From JAJPHU01 sp035553375 (GTDB lineage Bacteria > Planctomycetota > Planctomycetia > Gemmatales > Gemmataceae), in assembly GCA_035553375.1 (NCBI GenBank), contig DATNCY010000187.1, positions 1 to 64,000 on the forward strand: DNA of 64,000 nucleotides, read 5' to 3'. Positions 41,453 to 50,668 of this stretch are shown here, in pieces (positions within the stretch are counted from its first letter, which is position 1; each line of letters starts with the position of its first letter). The notes under the pieces were generated by a model. The model searched no databases, was not told the DNA's origin, and saw only the letters and a list, made by a program, of their open reading frames with translations. The translations under genes were made by a program, and so were the position numbers.

Positions 41453-44290
41453 ATGAGCGACAACCCGTTGCGCGAATTGCAGTCGTTCGGTCAGAGTATC
41501 TGGCTAGATGCTCTCCCCCGTGGTCTGCTTCTCCGGGGAAGTCTGGAACGGTTCATCGACGAGGATGGCCTGAGCGGTGCCGCCTTCAATCTTTCCGTCC
41601 TCACGGCCGCCATCGCCGGCAGTCGCGATTACGACGAGGACATTCATGATCTCGCCTTTGAAGAGCGAAGTGCGCCGGACATTTACGCTACCCTCACGGT
41701 CGAGGATGCCCAGTATGCCGCCGACATCTTCTGGCCCGTCTACGACCGCACACACGGGCACGACGGTTTCGTGAGCCTGCAAATCTCCCCTTATCTGACG
41801 GGCGATACCGAGGACGCCCTCGCCGAAGCTCGCCGACTGTGGGCATTTCTGGATCGCCCCAACGTCATGATCCAGATGCCCGCCACGGCGGACGCTGTGC
41901 CGGTCATTCGGCATCTCATCGCCGACGGCATCAACGTCAACGCGACCGCGCTTTTCTCCCTGTCGCGTTACCGCCAAGTGGCGGAGGCGTACCTCGCCGG
42001 CCTGGAAGCGCGTGCGGCGGCCGGCAAGTCGCTGGAAGCGATGGCGTCGGTGGCCGGCTTTTTCCTCGGCCGCATCGACGCCCTGATCGATCCCTTGCTT
42101 GAGCAGCGAATCGCGGCCGGTGGAACGGAAGCGGAAATCGCCGCGCGTCTGCAAGGCAAGACGGCGATCGCCACGGCACGCATGGCGTACCAGATTCACA
42201 AGGAGCTTTTCACGAGCGAGCGTTTCCGCAAGTTGGCCGAGCGCGGCGCGCGCGTCCAGCGGTTGCTGTGGACGCGCATCGGCGTCCGCAGCCCAAAGTT
42301 CGGCGACCTGATGTACATGGAAGCGCTCATCGGCCCACAAACGGTGAGCGCGTTGCCGTTGGCGACCCTGCACGCCTACCGCGAGCAGGGCGAACCGGCA
42401 GCGCGCGTGGAAGAGGAAGTGCCGGAAGCGCAGCATGTGTTGCAATGCTTGCCCGAAGCGGGCATCGATCTGACGGCCATAACGGAGCGGTTGGAAGAAG
42501 AAGGCGTTCGCAAGTTCCGCGCGACATTCGAGCGGTTGCAGGCTGTCCTGGAGTCGAAGCGAACGACGGCCCTCCGCGAATCGATCAACCGCCAGACGTT
42601 CAGCCTCGCCGCCAGCCAGGACGCCGTCGGCGAACGCCTGAACGAGTTGGAACGCGAGGAGGTCAACGATCGTCTATGGCGTAAGGATGCCACGCTATGG
42701 ACGGAGGATGCGGACAGTCAGGCGCGGATTCGCAAGGCGATGGGTTGGCTCCACATCGCCGAACACATGGAGGAACACGCCGATCGTCTGATGGCGTTCG
42801 CGGCGCGCGTTCGCGCGGCCGGCTTTCGCCGCGTCGTTCACATGGGCATGGGCGGCAGCAGTTCGGCGCCGCTGCTGTTCCAGGGAATCTTTCCGCCCGC
42901 GCCGCAGGGGCTGCCTCTGATCGTGCTGGATACGACCGATCCGGCCACCATCCTGCACGTCGAGCGGGCGGCGCCGCTGGAAGAGACGCTCTTCATCGTC
43001 GCCACCAAATCCGGCACCAGCGTGGAGACGATGGCGTTCGCCGACTATTTTTATGCTCGCCTGCAAGCCATCAAGGGCGACCGCGCCGGCGAGAACTTCG
43101 TCGCCATCACCGATCCCGGCAAGCCTCTGGTTCAGCTGGCGCGCGACCGGCATTTCCGTGCCGTCTTCCTCAACGCCGCCGACATCGGCGGTCGTCACTC
43201 GGCGCTATCCTATTTTGGCCTGTTGCCCGCCGCGCTGTTGGGGGTCAATGTCAACGAATTGTTGCTGCGCGCGCGTCGCATGGCCCACGCCTGCGCCGCC
43301 TACGTGCCCGCGGCCGAATCGCCGGGCGTGGTACTCGGCGCCGTACTTGGTGAACTGGCGCGAGCCGGACGCGACAAGGTGACGTTCCTTCTCTCGCGTT
43401 CCGTGGCCTCTTTGGGTGCCTGGCTGGAGCAATTGTTGGCCGAGAGTACCGGCGTCGAAGGCAAGGGATTGCTGCCGATCATCGGCGAACCGCTCGGCAC
43501 TCCGATCGCGTATGGAGCGGATCGGTTGTTCGTCTTCATTCGCCACAAAGGCAGTCCCGGCGACGATCCTTTCGACATCAGCGTATCGGGGTTACAGCAG
43601 ACCGGCCATCCCGTCGTTATCATCCAGATCGACGACATTTTCGATCTCAGTCAGGAACTATTTCGCTGGGAGATTGCCACGGCCATCGCCGGCTCGATTC
43701 TCGATGTCAATCCCTTCGATCACGCCACCATCCAGGAGAGCAAGGAGATTACCAATGAACTTCTGGGCGTGTTCGCCGCTCAGGGCCGGCTGCCGGAGGA
43801 TAAACCGTCCTTGACCGAGGAGCCGCTGCGTTTCTACACACGCCACGCCGTCACCAGCGCGAAGGAAACGCTTTCCCGCTTTCTGGCTCAAGCGTGGTCC
43901 GGCGACTACATTGCGTTGCTGGCGTATCTGACTGAGGAACCTGAAACCGAACGCGCCTTGCAAGCCCTTCGCATCCGTCTGCGCGATGGTCTGGAGCGTG
44001 CCACGACATTGGGTTATGGTCCTCGCTACCTGCACTCGACCGGCCAGTATCACAAGGGCGGTCCCAATACCGGCTTGTTTCTGCTGTTGACCGCCGACGA
44101 TGCCGAGGACATCGCCATTCCAGGGCGGCCCTATTCGTTCGGCGTCCTCAAGCGTGCCCAGGCGCTGGGCGATTTGCGCGCTCTGGAAAAATACGATCGT
44201 CGCGTGCTGCGCATTCATCTGGGGGCGGATGTTCGCAAGGGCTTGGCGGCGCTGACGCGAATGGTGGAAGCGGTACTTGCGGAGAGGTGA
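41453..44290 (+). CDS. Transaldolase-phosphoglucose isomerase fusion with a degenerate transaldolase half
   Basis: 945 residues from ATG 41453 (GGGAG upstream). Residues 1-390 align with type-2 transaldolase (SIWLDALPRGLL, DGINVNATALFSLSRY, LWTRIGVRSPKFGDLMYMEALIGP). Two key motifs are altered: the GVTSNPTIF loop reads GAAFNLSVL, and the Schiff-base Lys of the MIKxPAT strand is Gln141 (MIQMPAT). Residues 440-945 are a complete phosphoglucose isomerase: GMGGSSSAPLLF near 464, KSGTSVETM, GGRHSALSYFG, WEIATAIAGSILDVNPFD, and a C-terminal ERATTLGYGPRYLHSTGQYHKGG. So isomerase activity is expected, while transaldolase activity is doubtful. Single gene between a repeat and a long terminator-like palindrome. 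Confidence 0.9.
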   Translation: MSDNPLRELQSFGQSIWLDALPRGLLLRGSLERFIDEDGLSGAAFNLSVLTAAIAGSRDYDEDIHDLAFEERSAPDIYATLTVEDAQYAADIFWPVYDRTHGHDGFVSLQISPYLTGDTEDALAEARRLWAFLDRPNVMIQMPATADAVPVIRHLIADGINVNATALFSLSRYRQVAEAYLAGLEARAAAGKSLEAMASVAGFFLGRIDALIDPLLEQRIAAGGTEAEIAARLQGKTAIATARMAYQIHKELFTSERFRKLAERGARVQRLLWTRIGVRSPKFGDLMYMEALIGPQTVSALPLATLHAYREQGEPAARVEEEVPEAQHVLQCLPEAGIDLTAITERLEEEGVRKFRATFERLQAVLESKRTTALRESINRQTFSLAASQDAVGERLNELEREEVNDRLWRKDATLWTEDADSQARIRKAMGWLHIAEHMEEHADRLMAFAARVRAAGFRRVVHMGMGGSSSAPLLFQGIFPPAPQGLPLIVLDTTDPATILHVERAAPLEETLFIVATKSGTSVETMAFADYFYARLQAIKGDRAGENFVAITDPGKPLVQLARDRHFRAVFLNAADIGGRHSALSYFGLLPAALLGVNVNELLLRARRMAHACAAYVPAAESPGVVLGAVLGELARAGRDKVTFLLSRSVASLGAWLEQLLAESTGVEGKGLLPIIGEPLGTPIAYGADRLFVFIRHKGSPGDDPFDISVSGLQQTGHPVVIIQIDDIFDLSQELFRWEIATAIAGSILDVNPFDHATIQESKEITNELLGVFAAQGRLPEDKPSLTEEPLRFYTRHAVTSAKETLSRFLAQAWSGDYIALLAYLTEEPETERALQALRIRLRDGLERATTLGYGPRYLHSTGQYHKGGPNTGLFLLLTADDAEDIAIPGRPYSFGVLKRAQALGDLRALEKYDRRVLRIHLGADVRKGLAALTRMVEAVLAER

Positions 44291-44307
44291 ACAAAGCGAG
44301 GAATAAT

Positions 44308-44362
44308 TGCCCCTCGCATTTACGTTTCGCGGGACACAGGCGAAACGTAAATGCGAGGGGCA
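44308..44362. terminator. Long inverted repeat between convergent genes
   Basis: Perfect 23-bp arms, 44308-44330 (TGCCCCTCGCATTTACGTTT and on) and 44340-44362, with a 9-nt loop. It separates the + strand fusion gene (end 44290) from the minus-strand gene ending at 44383 and could stop transcription from both sides. Confidence 0.65.
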
Positions 44363-44382
44363 CAAGCCAGCCGTGGCTCGGT

Positions 44383-47300
44383 TTATTCCGTTTTGGCCGC
44401 GATGCCCACTTTCAACGGCTCGATCCAGTGCTTGAGATCGGCGTTGTAGTACAGATACGCCCGGCTGGCGGGGCCGCTGTATTCACCCGGCACGCGGCAA
44501 ATCAAGTCAATCGGCACCTCGATCTTCTGATCCGGAGCGAGGTCGCGCCAGTACAGCACCAACTCGCGGCCGCGAATCTCGAAGTAACTCAACAGCGGAC
44601 GCTTGCCGTCCGTCGGCGGCAGCGTGTAATCCTTCAATTGCTTCATATCCTCCGGGATCGTCAGACCACCGGGCAGACCGAGGATGGCCACCGTCATGCC
44701 CTGCCCCTTGCCGCTGGCATTTTCGACGCGGACATTCAACCGCACCGTCTCGCCCTCCCGCGCTTGCACGCGGTCCAGCTTCGCCGCGAGTTTCACCGGG
44801 CACTTGTCGGCACTGACGGGCTGCCGCGTCTGATAGGTCCATGTCAGCGTGTATGGAAAGGCGTTTTTGCCGGTGATCTCGACGCGCACCGGGTTCTTGC
44901 CCGCTTTCAGCGTCGTCTCGGCGTTGGGCACGTTCAGCGTCAGCGGTTCGGTCGCGCCGGCCGCGAACGGCAGCGCCGCAGTCTGTTTCTCGCCGACGAA
45001 GAGACGCAACTCGCCCGCTTCCGGCGTCTTCTTGTTGGCCTTGGTGTACAGGATCAGCGCCTTCAGCGCCAGGATGGTCGATTGCGTCGAACCGAAGCCG
45101 CCGTAACCGCCGCGTTGTTGGCCGAGCCAGCGGATCGCCTTCTGTACGCTGCCGTTGAACTCGCCGGGGTTGGCCTTCAGCCAGCCCAGCATCGCCAGCG
45201 ACGTTGTCTCAATCTGCAAGTCGCGGCCGCCGGAGCCGGTGATGCTCGTCTGCTCGGCATCGAGATGGCCGTCGGGTTTCTGCAACGCGACCACCTTCTT
45301 GAGAAGAACTGTAGCGTCGGCCGTCTTCGCCCGGTTGATAAGGCCATTGGCGACAAGCGAGAGGAAGTAAGGATCTTTTGACGTTCTCGCTTGCTCGCTG
45401 AGCGTATTCAGTTCCTTCGTGATGTCGTCGTCCTTACCGCCCTCGGTCAGTGCCCAGACGATGTAGGCGTTGGTGACGTGATCGGGAGCGCGGCCGAAGG
45501 TGTCGAGAGCGCGCGGATTGCGGGTAAAGCCGCCCTTGCCGTCGCGCTGACGGAGCAGATATTCCTGCGTGCGTTTCATCATGGCCGGATCGACCTCATG
45601 AACCTTGGCCATGTCGCGGAACTCCATCAGACCATACGCCGTCAGCGCCTCGTGAGCCGGAGCGGTGCCGCCGAACCACTCGTAGCCTTCCTTTGTCCGC
45701 TTGGCGGGGTTCGTACACTCGAACGAGGTTAGTTTCTGATAGCCACGGTCGAGCAGTTCACGAGCGCGGCGTTCAACGGCCGGCTTCGTCTGATCGCTCT
45801 CCTTGAGGTATTGCAAGATGAGCAGGTTCGGATAGTTGCTCGTCGAGGTTTGCTCGAAGCAGCCGCACGGCTCGCGCAGCAGCGATTCCAGACCCTTTTG
45901 CAGATCGGCCAGCGTGGACGGGTAAACCTGAACCTGACATTTCAGAGTGCCCATGATCCATGTTTCGGGCAGCACGACCTCCGTTGTCGCCGACTTCTCC
46001 AATAGATCGCTGTGCGAGCCGACCACGGGGAAGCCTTCGGGCACGATACGGAAACTCGTGCGCACACTGTCAGCGGGGAAACCATCGGCCTTGCCGGTGA
46101 AATTGAGCGTGGCGGTGCCCTCCTGAACCGTCGGCTGGAAACGATAGAGTTTGCGGATCGCTGCCTCGGCCGGCACCGACACGTTCGCCGCCCCCCTCAC
46201 CCTGCCCTCTCCCCCTTCAGGGGGAGAGGGTTGGGGTGAGGGGGTGAGCGACAAGTTAGCGTGTTCGGTGACGGATACGTGGGCGGTGCGTGTTTCGCTG
46301 GTGTTGTTAGCGACGGCGAGGGCGATGTCGATCTTATCGCCGGCCGTCACTTCCAACGGCGTGCGCGGCTGCACGGTGAACGGCAGACGCGAGGTAAGCG
46401 TTTGCGCGGCCGAACCGAGGCGGCCGTCCAGCGTGTGCGCGAAAGCCGTTACCTCGAAGGCGCCCAGCGAATCGCACAGGTCGAACGATACTTCGCCCTT
46501 GCCGCCGTCCAGCACAAGGACGGGGTGCCAATACAGCGTCTCGGCGAAATCGTAGCGCACCTCGGCGGGGCCGCTGGCTCGCGGATGCGCGAACACCCGT
46601 ACCGGCATGGCCGACCAAACAATTTGCTTCCTCTGCCTTTTTTCCATTTCCTTGCGAGCATCGGCTTGGCCGTCCGCCCTATCCATCATGAACCGGCGCC
46701 CGGCGCCTCCACCCGCCATCGGCGCGGCCGGCATTATGCCGCCTCTCATCATGCCCGGCTTCTCGACGCGATCGGCTTTTTTCATAGCCTGCGGCGCGGC
46801 ATGTATTAGTCCGAACACGGCGTTCGCATCCTTCTGTTTTTCCAATCCACGGAACTGCTCCCGCTTGGCCCTATCGTTGGCTTTTCCCTCGGCCAACTTT
46901 CCGGCCGGCATGCCCTGGCTTTTATCGGCCATGCCCGGCAACCGGGGCGGCACAGCAGCGGGCCTGACAGCCTTCTGGGGCATTTTGGCATCGGCTGCGG
47001 GAGCCATCGCCGCTCGATCTCTCAACTCCTTTTTTTCCTCGACCGCGCCGGCCTCACGAGTTGCCTCCTCATCTCGCATCGCTCCCTCAGCAACGGTCGC
47101 ATGGGATTGCTTCCCCTGAGCGATTTGCCGATTGTCCTGCGCTGGCGGCGCGATCTCCCAATTCGCCTTGACCAACAGGACGACAGCGACGGCACAGGCG
47201 ACCGTCGCAGCGTAGTACGGCAGGGCGCGGACGAGTTTGCGGAACAATCCCAGAATCAGACAGATGAGGGCCGCCAGAACCAGCAACGCCCCCAGCACCG

Positions 47301-49995
47301 GAGCGCCCACGAATCTCGCTCGGTTGATGAAGTGGTCGTAGTCCGCCAATTGGACCAACGCCGCGCGATACTCCTGATCCGCGCGAGCATCTTCTTCCGC
47401 CTTGCCGGCCTGCGTCGCTTGCGCTTTCAACTCGGTGGTCCGGCTCGCATACTCCGCATCGACACGCGCCAACTCCTGCTCGGTCAGGTCGGTCATGCGC
47501 GGTTGCGATTGACCGCTCACCAGTAAGAGACGTTCGGCCTCCTCTTTCTGTTCGTTCAGGAATTTTCCTGGATTCTGCTCGGCAAAGCGTCGCCAGCCTT
47601 GTGTGCCCAACAACAAATCGAGCGCCTCGGCCGCTTGAGGATGCGAGCCAAGCAGGAAGTCGGCGTACTCCAAATCCTCGGGGCGACGCACTTCGGTCGT
47701 CAGCAGGAAATGCGCCGGCATGCTACGCAAGGTCTTGTCGTCGGCCAGCGTCACGACGCTTTTATCAACCACGCGCAACAGTACCACGGCGGGAGCCGGT
47801 TCGCCCTTCTCCGTCTTCGCTTCAATACCGAGTTTCACGGTTTGTCGCGGTACATACGTTTTCTGATCGGGCTGCAAAGCGATCTGCACGCGCTCGGCGG
47901 GTTGGCGATAGATGAGCCGTTCGGCCACCGGCCGCAGTGTTCGCCGCGCATCGCCGGGCAGCACTTCAAAGACCGTCACCCGGCATACGCCACCCGCGCC
48001 GCTCGTCGGCGTCAGCACCGCATGCGCCTCATCGCCGACGAAGTGAATCTGGCTCAACTCCGTCGAATCGAGTAGCCTGCCTCGGCAGTACGCCCCGACC
48101 ATCAGCGCGCGTTTCGCCGTGCTGCGCACCGTCACCGGGATCGCCTCGTTCGCGCCGACGACGCCTTGCGAAATGCTCAGCACGACACCATCCGGCTTTA
48201 CGTCCGGCAGTTGGTAGCGTTGCGTGACGCCGACCGGCGACTCGACTCTCAACTCGTATTTATGTCCGCTTTGTGGCTTGAACTCGAAGCGCCCCATACC
48301 CTGGTTCAGTTCGGGAGTCTTTTCGCTCGCCAGCGTTTCAACTGTCACACCCAGCGGCTTGCCATCCTCAAGCAGTTGCCCCCGTAAGTCGGCGGGCTTG
48401 CCGAGCGTGCTGCGCACCTGGAAATACACGCGGTTGCGCAGTCCCGCCACAAGATCGCCGCCCTCGGGGCTGAACTCCACATCCAGCTTCTTCAGCACGA
48501 TGGGCAGAGGCCGAACGATCGTATCCGGCATGGCCGCATCCGCGAAGTTCACGGCCAGAGTACCCAAACCTCGCTCGATGTCCTTCGGCAATCGGAAGCG
48601 GACGTTGACCGCGCCGGCGTCATCGGTTTGGAAGTTAAACGCCTCGCGGCTGTCCTCGCCGTGCGCTCCGTATTGCTTGCCGTCGATGGTGACGGTGGCC
48701 TGGGCGCGGCAATTTTTCACCGGCCGGCCATCGAGATACTTCGCCTTGCAGCGGGCCGTAACCTCGTCGCCGGGGCCATAGGATTTGCGGCTGAAATCCA
48801 GCTCTTTGTTGAGGTTTGGCCGGTTGTACTTGTTGACGAGAAACTTGCGCCGCTGTTCGGGGAAGCGCTGATTGACCTCGCGCACCGTCAGCGAATACTC
48901 GCCGCCGCCCCAGCCCTCTTCGAGCGCGAACGCTCCCGTGCCGATGCCGCGCAACGGCTTCTGGTCTGGCCCAAGCATTTCCTGACGAGCGTCCTTCCCT
49001 GCTTCATACAGAGCCGTCTTGCCTTGCGTGACGATGCGCTGCTGCCCCCCGGGAATCGTCAGGACGTACTGCACATGCAGTTCCTGCTCGGCTGGCTTGA
49101 GGCTGAATCGATCCAGCGTCAGCGAGCGGAAATAGACCGTCTCGCCCAGCTGGTACATCGGCTTATCCATCTCCAAATGCGTGACATAAACGGGTGAGGC
49201 CAACTGCATCTCCTCGCGCAGATCGACCTGAGAGCCATTATCGCGGGAAGCGGACACCTCCAGGGTCGGCTGGCTACCGGGACGCACCTTCAAATCCGCC
49301 GGCAACGTGAGACGATAGACGCCCGGTATCGCACGCGCGACTTCGATGGGTTTGCCCACCGGCTGACCGTGATCCTTCACTTGCACCGACACCTTTGCCG
49401 GCGTCGGTTGTCCGTTGAGGTTGGTCGTGAAAATCTGGTAGTCCGTCGGCGCGCCGACGCGCATCGTCGCCGGACCTTGTACCTTCACCTGAAGCTGCGT
49501 GGCACGCTGCGCCGCGTGGATGGCCTCGATCCGTTCTTTCTTTTCCACCACCGCCTGCGCCATTTGCGCCTGAGCGTCGGCACGATTCTTTTTCGCTTCA
49601 GCGATGCGTGCCTCGCCCTGTGTTACAACCTGCTCGGTGCGCAGGTAATCGCGGCCATACCAGACCGTGGGAGCGGCGGCACCCAACATCAGCAGGATGG
49701 CGGCGGCAGCAACCACCCGCTTAGCGGGAAATCCGAAACGAGGAAAGGTCTTTCGGATTTCGGATTTCGGATTTCGGATTTCCCGCGAAGCGGGAGGAGC
49801 CGTGAAGCGCACGTCGGGAAAGTCCATCTTGGCGGCTGTCGCCAGGAGTTGCTGCTGCGCCTTCGCCTTGACCATCTCGGCCTGACAAGCCGGGCAATCG
49901 TTCAGATGGACCATCAGCGCCTGCCGCTCGTCACCTTCGAGCAGATCGTAGAGATATTCGAGCATCTGGGCGCGGCAGGTTTCGCAACTGAGCAT
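44383..49995 (-). CDS. Anti-sigma zinc finger fused to thioester alpha-2-macroglobulin
   Basis: 1870 residues. The N-terminus is an anti-sigma zinc finger (His30, Cys34, Cys37 in HLNDCPAC; Cys4 and Cys7 also). Membrane segment 1 is residues 93-112. Then come macroglobulin-like beta domains (MG2 near 265-350: PVYVTHLEMDKPMYQLGETVYFRS). Two further membrane segments (about 896-917 and 921-942) and a basic, Ala/Met-rich linker follow. The alpha-2-macroglobulin part is complete, with the thioester motif PCGCFEQ (Cys1379, Gln1382) and the helical barrel up to about 1700 (GYEWFGGTAPAHEALTAYGLMEF, HVTNAYIVWALTEG). Two palindromic repeats lie in frame (residues 70-90 and 1250-1269). It is 69 bases downstream of an ECF sigma gene, so it probably regulates that factor. 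Known bacterial alpha-2-macroglobulins trap proteases in the periplasm; the fusion is unusual. Confidence 0.88.
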   Translation of the reverse strand: MLSCETCRAQMLEYLYDLLEGDERQALMVHLNDCPACQAEMVKAKAQQQLLATAAKMDFPDVRFTAPPASREIRNPKSEIRKTFPRFGFPAKRVVAAAAILLMLGAAAPTVWYGRDYLRTEQVVTQGEARIAEAKKNRADAQAQMAQAVVEKKERIEAIHAAQRATQLQVKVQGPATMRVGAPTDYQIFTTNLNGQPTPAKVSVQVKDHGQPVGKPIEVARAIPGVYRLTLPADLKVRPGSQPTLEVSASRDNGSQVDLREEMQLASPVYVTHLEMDKPMYQLGETVYFRSLTLDRFSLKPAEQELHVQYVLTIPGGQQRIVTQGKTALYEAGKDARQEMLGPDQKPLRGIGTGAFALEEGWGGGEYSLTVREVNQRFPEQRRKFLVNKYNRPNLNKELDFSRKSYGPGDEVTARCKAKYLDGRPVKNCRAQATVTIDGKQYGAHGEDSREAFNFQTDDAGAVNVRFRLPKDIERGLGTLAVNFADAAMPDTIVRPLPIVLKKLDVEFSPEGGDLVAGLRNRVYFQVRSTLGKPADLRGQLLEDGKPLGVTVETLASEKTPELNQGMGRFEFKPQSGHKYELRVESPVGVTQRYQLPDVKPDGVVLSISQGVVGANEAIPVTVRSTAKRALMVGAYCRGRLLDSTELSQIHFVGDEAHAVLTPTSGAGGVCRVTVFEVLPGDARRTLRPVAERLIYRQPAERVQIALQPDQKTYVPRQTVKLGIEAKTEKGEPAPAVVLLRVVDKSVVTLADDKTLRSMPAHFLLTTEVRRPEDLEYADFLLGSHPQAAEALDLLLGTQGWRRFAEQNPGKFLNEQKEEAERLLLVSGQSQPRMTDLTEQELARVDAEYASRTTELKAQATQAGKAEEDARADQEYRAALVQLADYDHFINRARFVGAPVLGALLVLAALICLILGLFRKLVRALPYYAATVACAVAVVLLVKANWEIAPPAQDNRQIAQGKQSHATVAEGAMRDEEATREAGAVEEKKELRDRAAMAPAADAKMPQKAVRPAAVPPRLPGMADKSQGMPAGKLAEGKANDRAKREQFRGLEKQKDANAVFGLIHAAPQAMKKADRVEKPGMMRGGIMPAAPMAGGGAGRRFMMDRADGQADARKEMEKRQRKQIVWSAMPVRVFAHPRASGPAEVRYDFAETLYWHPVLVLDGGKGEVSFDLCDSLGAFEVTAFAHTLDGRLGSAAQTLTSRLPFTVQPRTPLEVTAGDKIDIALAVANNTSETRTAHVSVTEHANLSLTPSPQPSPPEGGEGRVRGAANVSVPAEAAIRKLYRFQPTVQEGTATLNFTGKADGFPADSVRTSFRIVPEGFPVVGSHSDLLEKSATTEVVLPETWIMGTLKCQVQVYPSTLADLQKGLESLLREPCGCFEQTSTSNYPNLLILQYLKESDQTKPAVERRARELLDRGYQKLTSFECTNPAKRTKEGYEWFGGTAPAHEALTAYGLMEFRDMAKVHEVDPAMMKRTQEYLLRQRDGKGGFTRNPRALDTFGRAPDHVTNAYIVWALTEGGKDDDITKELNTLSEQARTSKDPYFLSLVANGLINRAKTADATVLLKKVVALQKPDGHLDAEQTSITGSGGRDLQIETTSLAMLGWLKANPGEFNGSVQKAIRWLGQQRGGYGGFGSTQSTILALKALILYTKANKKTPEAGELRLFVGEKQTAALPFAAGATEPLTLNVPNAETTLKAGKNPVRVEITGKNAFPYTLTWTYQTRQPVSADKCPVKLAAKLDRVQAREGETVRLNVRVENASGKGQGMTVAILGLPGGLTIPEDMKQLKDYTLPPTDGKRPLLSYFEIRGRELVLYWRDLAPDQKIEVPIDLICRVPGEYSGPASRAYLYYNADLKHWIEPLKVGIAAKTE
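46192..46245. repeat. In-frame palindromic repeat (PSPQPSPPEGGEG type)
   Basis: Arms rich in CCCTC/GAGGG fold around CTTCAGGGGGAG. Read on the minus strand in the alpha-2-macroglobulin frame it encodes LTPSPQPSPPEGGEGRVRG, inserted between two macroglobulin strands (residues 1250-1269). The same peptide is familiar as the translation of an intergenic repeat in many bacterial genomes. Confidence 0.85.
49722..49789. repeat. In-frame palindromic repeat (EIRNPKSEIRK type)
   Basis: Four tandem TTCGGATTT units flanked by complementary ends GCGGGAAATCCGAAA and TTTCGGATTTCCCGC. It encodes SREIRNPKSEIRKTFPRFGF in the cytoplasmic linker between the zinc finger and membrane segment 1 of the anti-sigma fusion protein (residues 70-90). 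Confidence 0.85.
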
Positions 49996-50064
49996 GGTAT
50001 ACTCCGGTCACCTCTCTACGAGAGGGAATAAAAGCCGGGTCTGGGGGATCACATCAACGGAGTT

Positions 50065-50619
50065 TCAAGCTAGAATTTTGCGTAGTTTCTGGAGGGCGGA
50101 ACGCATCTGCGTCTTGACCGTGCCCACCGGCCGATCGTACAGTTCGGCGATTTGCTCATAGGTCAATTCGCCGTTTTGCCGCAGGAGAAAAACCTCTTTT
50201 TCCTCGGGGCGCAGATGCAAGAGAGCCTCGCGCAGTTGGTGCAAACTTTCTTGCTCTTCCAATCCGGCCAGTGGCGAAACGTGTTCCGTCATCGGCATGA
50301 CATCGGCCCCCAGAAGCGGTTTGACCCGGCGACGCCAGGCACTGCGTTGCAGATCCTTGGCGGCGTTTAGTCCCACGCGGAAGATCCAGGCCCGCAGGTT
50401 ATTCACCTCAGGCAAACCTTCCTGCGTTCGCCAGCAGCGCAGGAACGCCTCTTGCGCCACGTCCTGGGCATCTTCCGCGTTGCCCAGGATGAAACAAAGG
50501 GTACTGACCAGCTCGTCACGCAGGTCCGTGAAGGTGCGCAGCAGGATGTCGCCGGTGTTCGGCTGCACGGCATCATTCATTTTCGGCTGGACACACGCCC
50601 GCGTGGCAGGTCTGCTCAT
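50065..50619 (-). CDS. ECF-type RNA polymerase sigma factor
   Basis: 184 residues. Sigma region 2 is FTDLRDELVSTLCFILGNAEDAQDVAQEAFLRCWRT with NLRAWIFRVGLNAAKDLQRS; region 4 is LRPEEKEVFLLRQNGELTYEQIAELYDRPVGTVKTQMRSALQKLRKIL. Start at ATG 50619 (AAGGGTG upstream); ATG 50580 is possible and loses only a weakly conserved tail. It lies 69 bases before the zinc-finger/alpha-2-macroglobulin gene, the usual sigma/anti-sigma order, and is divergent from the giant membrane protein gene at 50906, which may be in its regulon (inference). Confidence 0.94.
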   Translation of the reverse strand: MSRPATRACVQPKMNDAVQPNTGDILLRTFTDLRDELVSTLCFILGNAEDAQDVAQEAFLRCWRTQEGLPEVNNLRAWIFRVGLNAAKDLQRSAWRRRVKPLLGADVMPMTEHVSPLAGLEEQESLHQLREALLHLRPEEKEVFLLRQNGELTYEQIAELYDRPVGTVKTQMRSALQKLRKILA

Positions 50620-50668
50620 ACCGTCACCCTTATAGACGAGGATTGGGGTGTGCCGGATTGCTAAGAAA

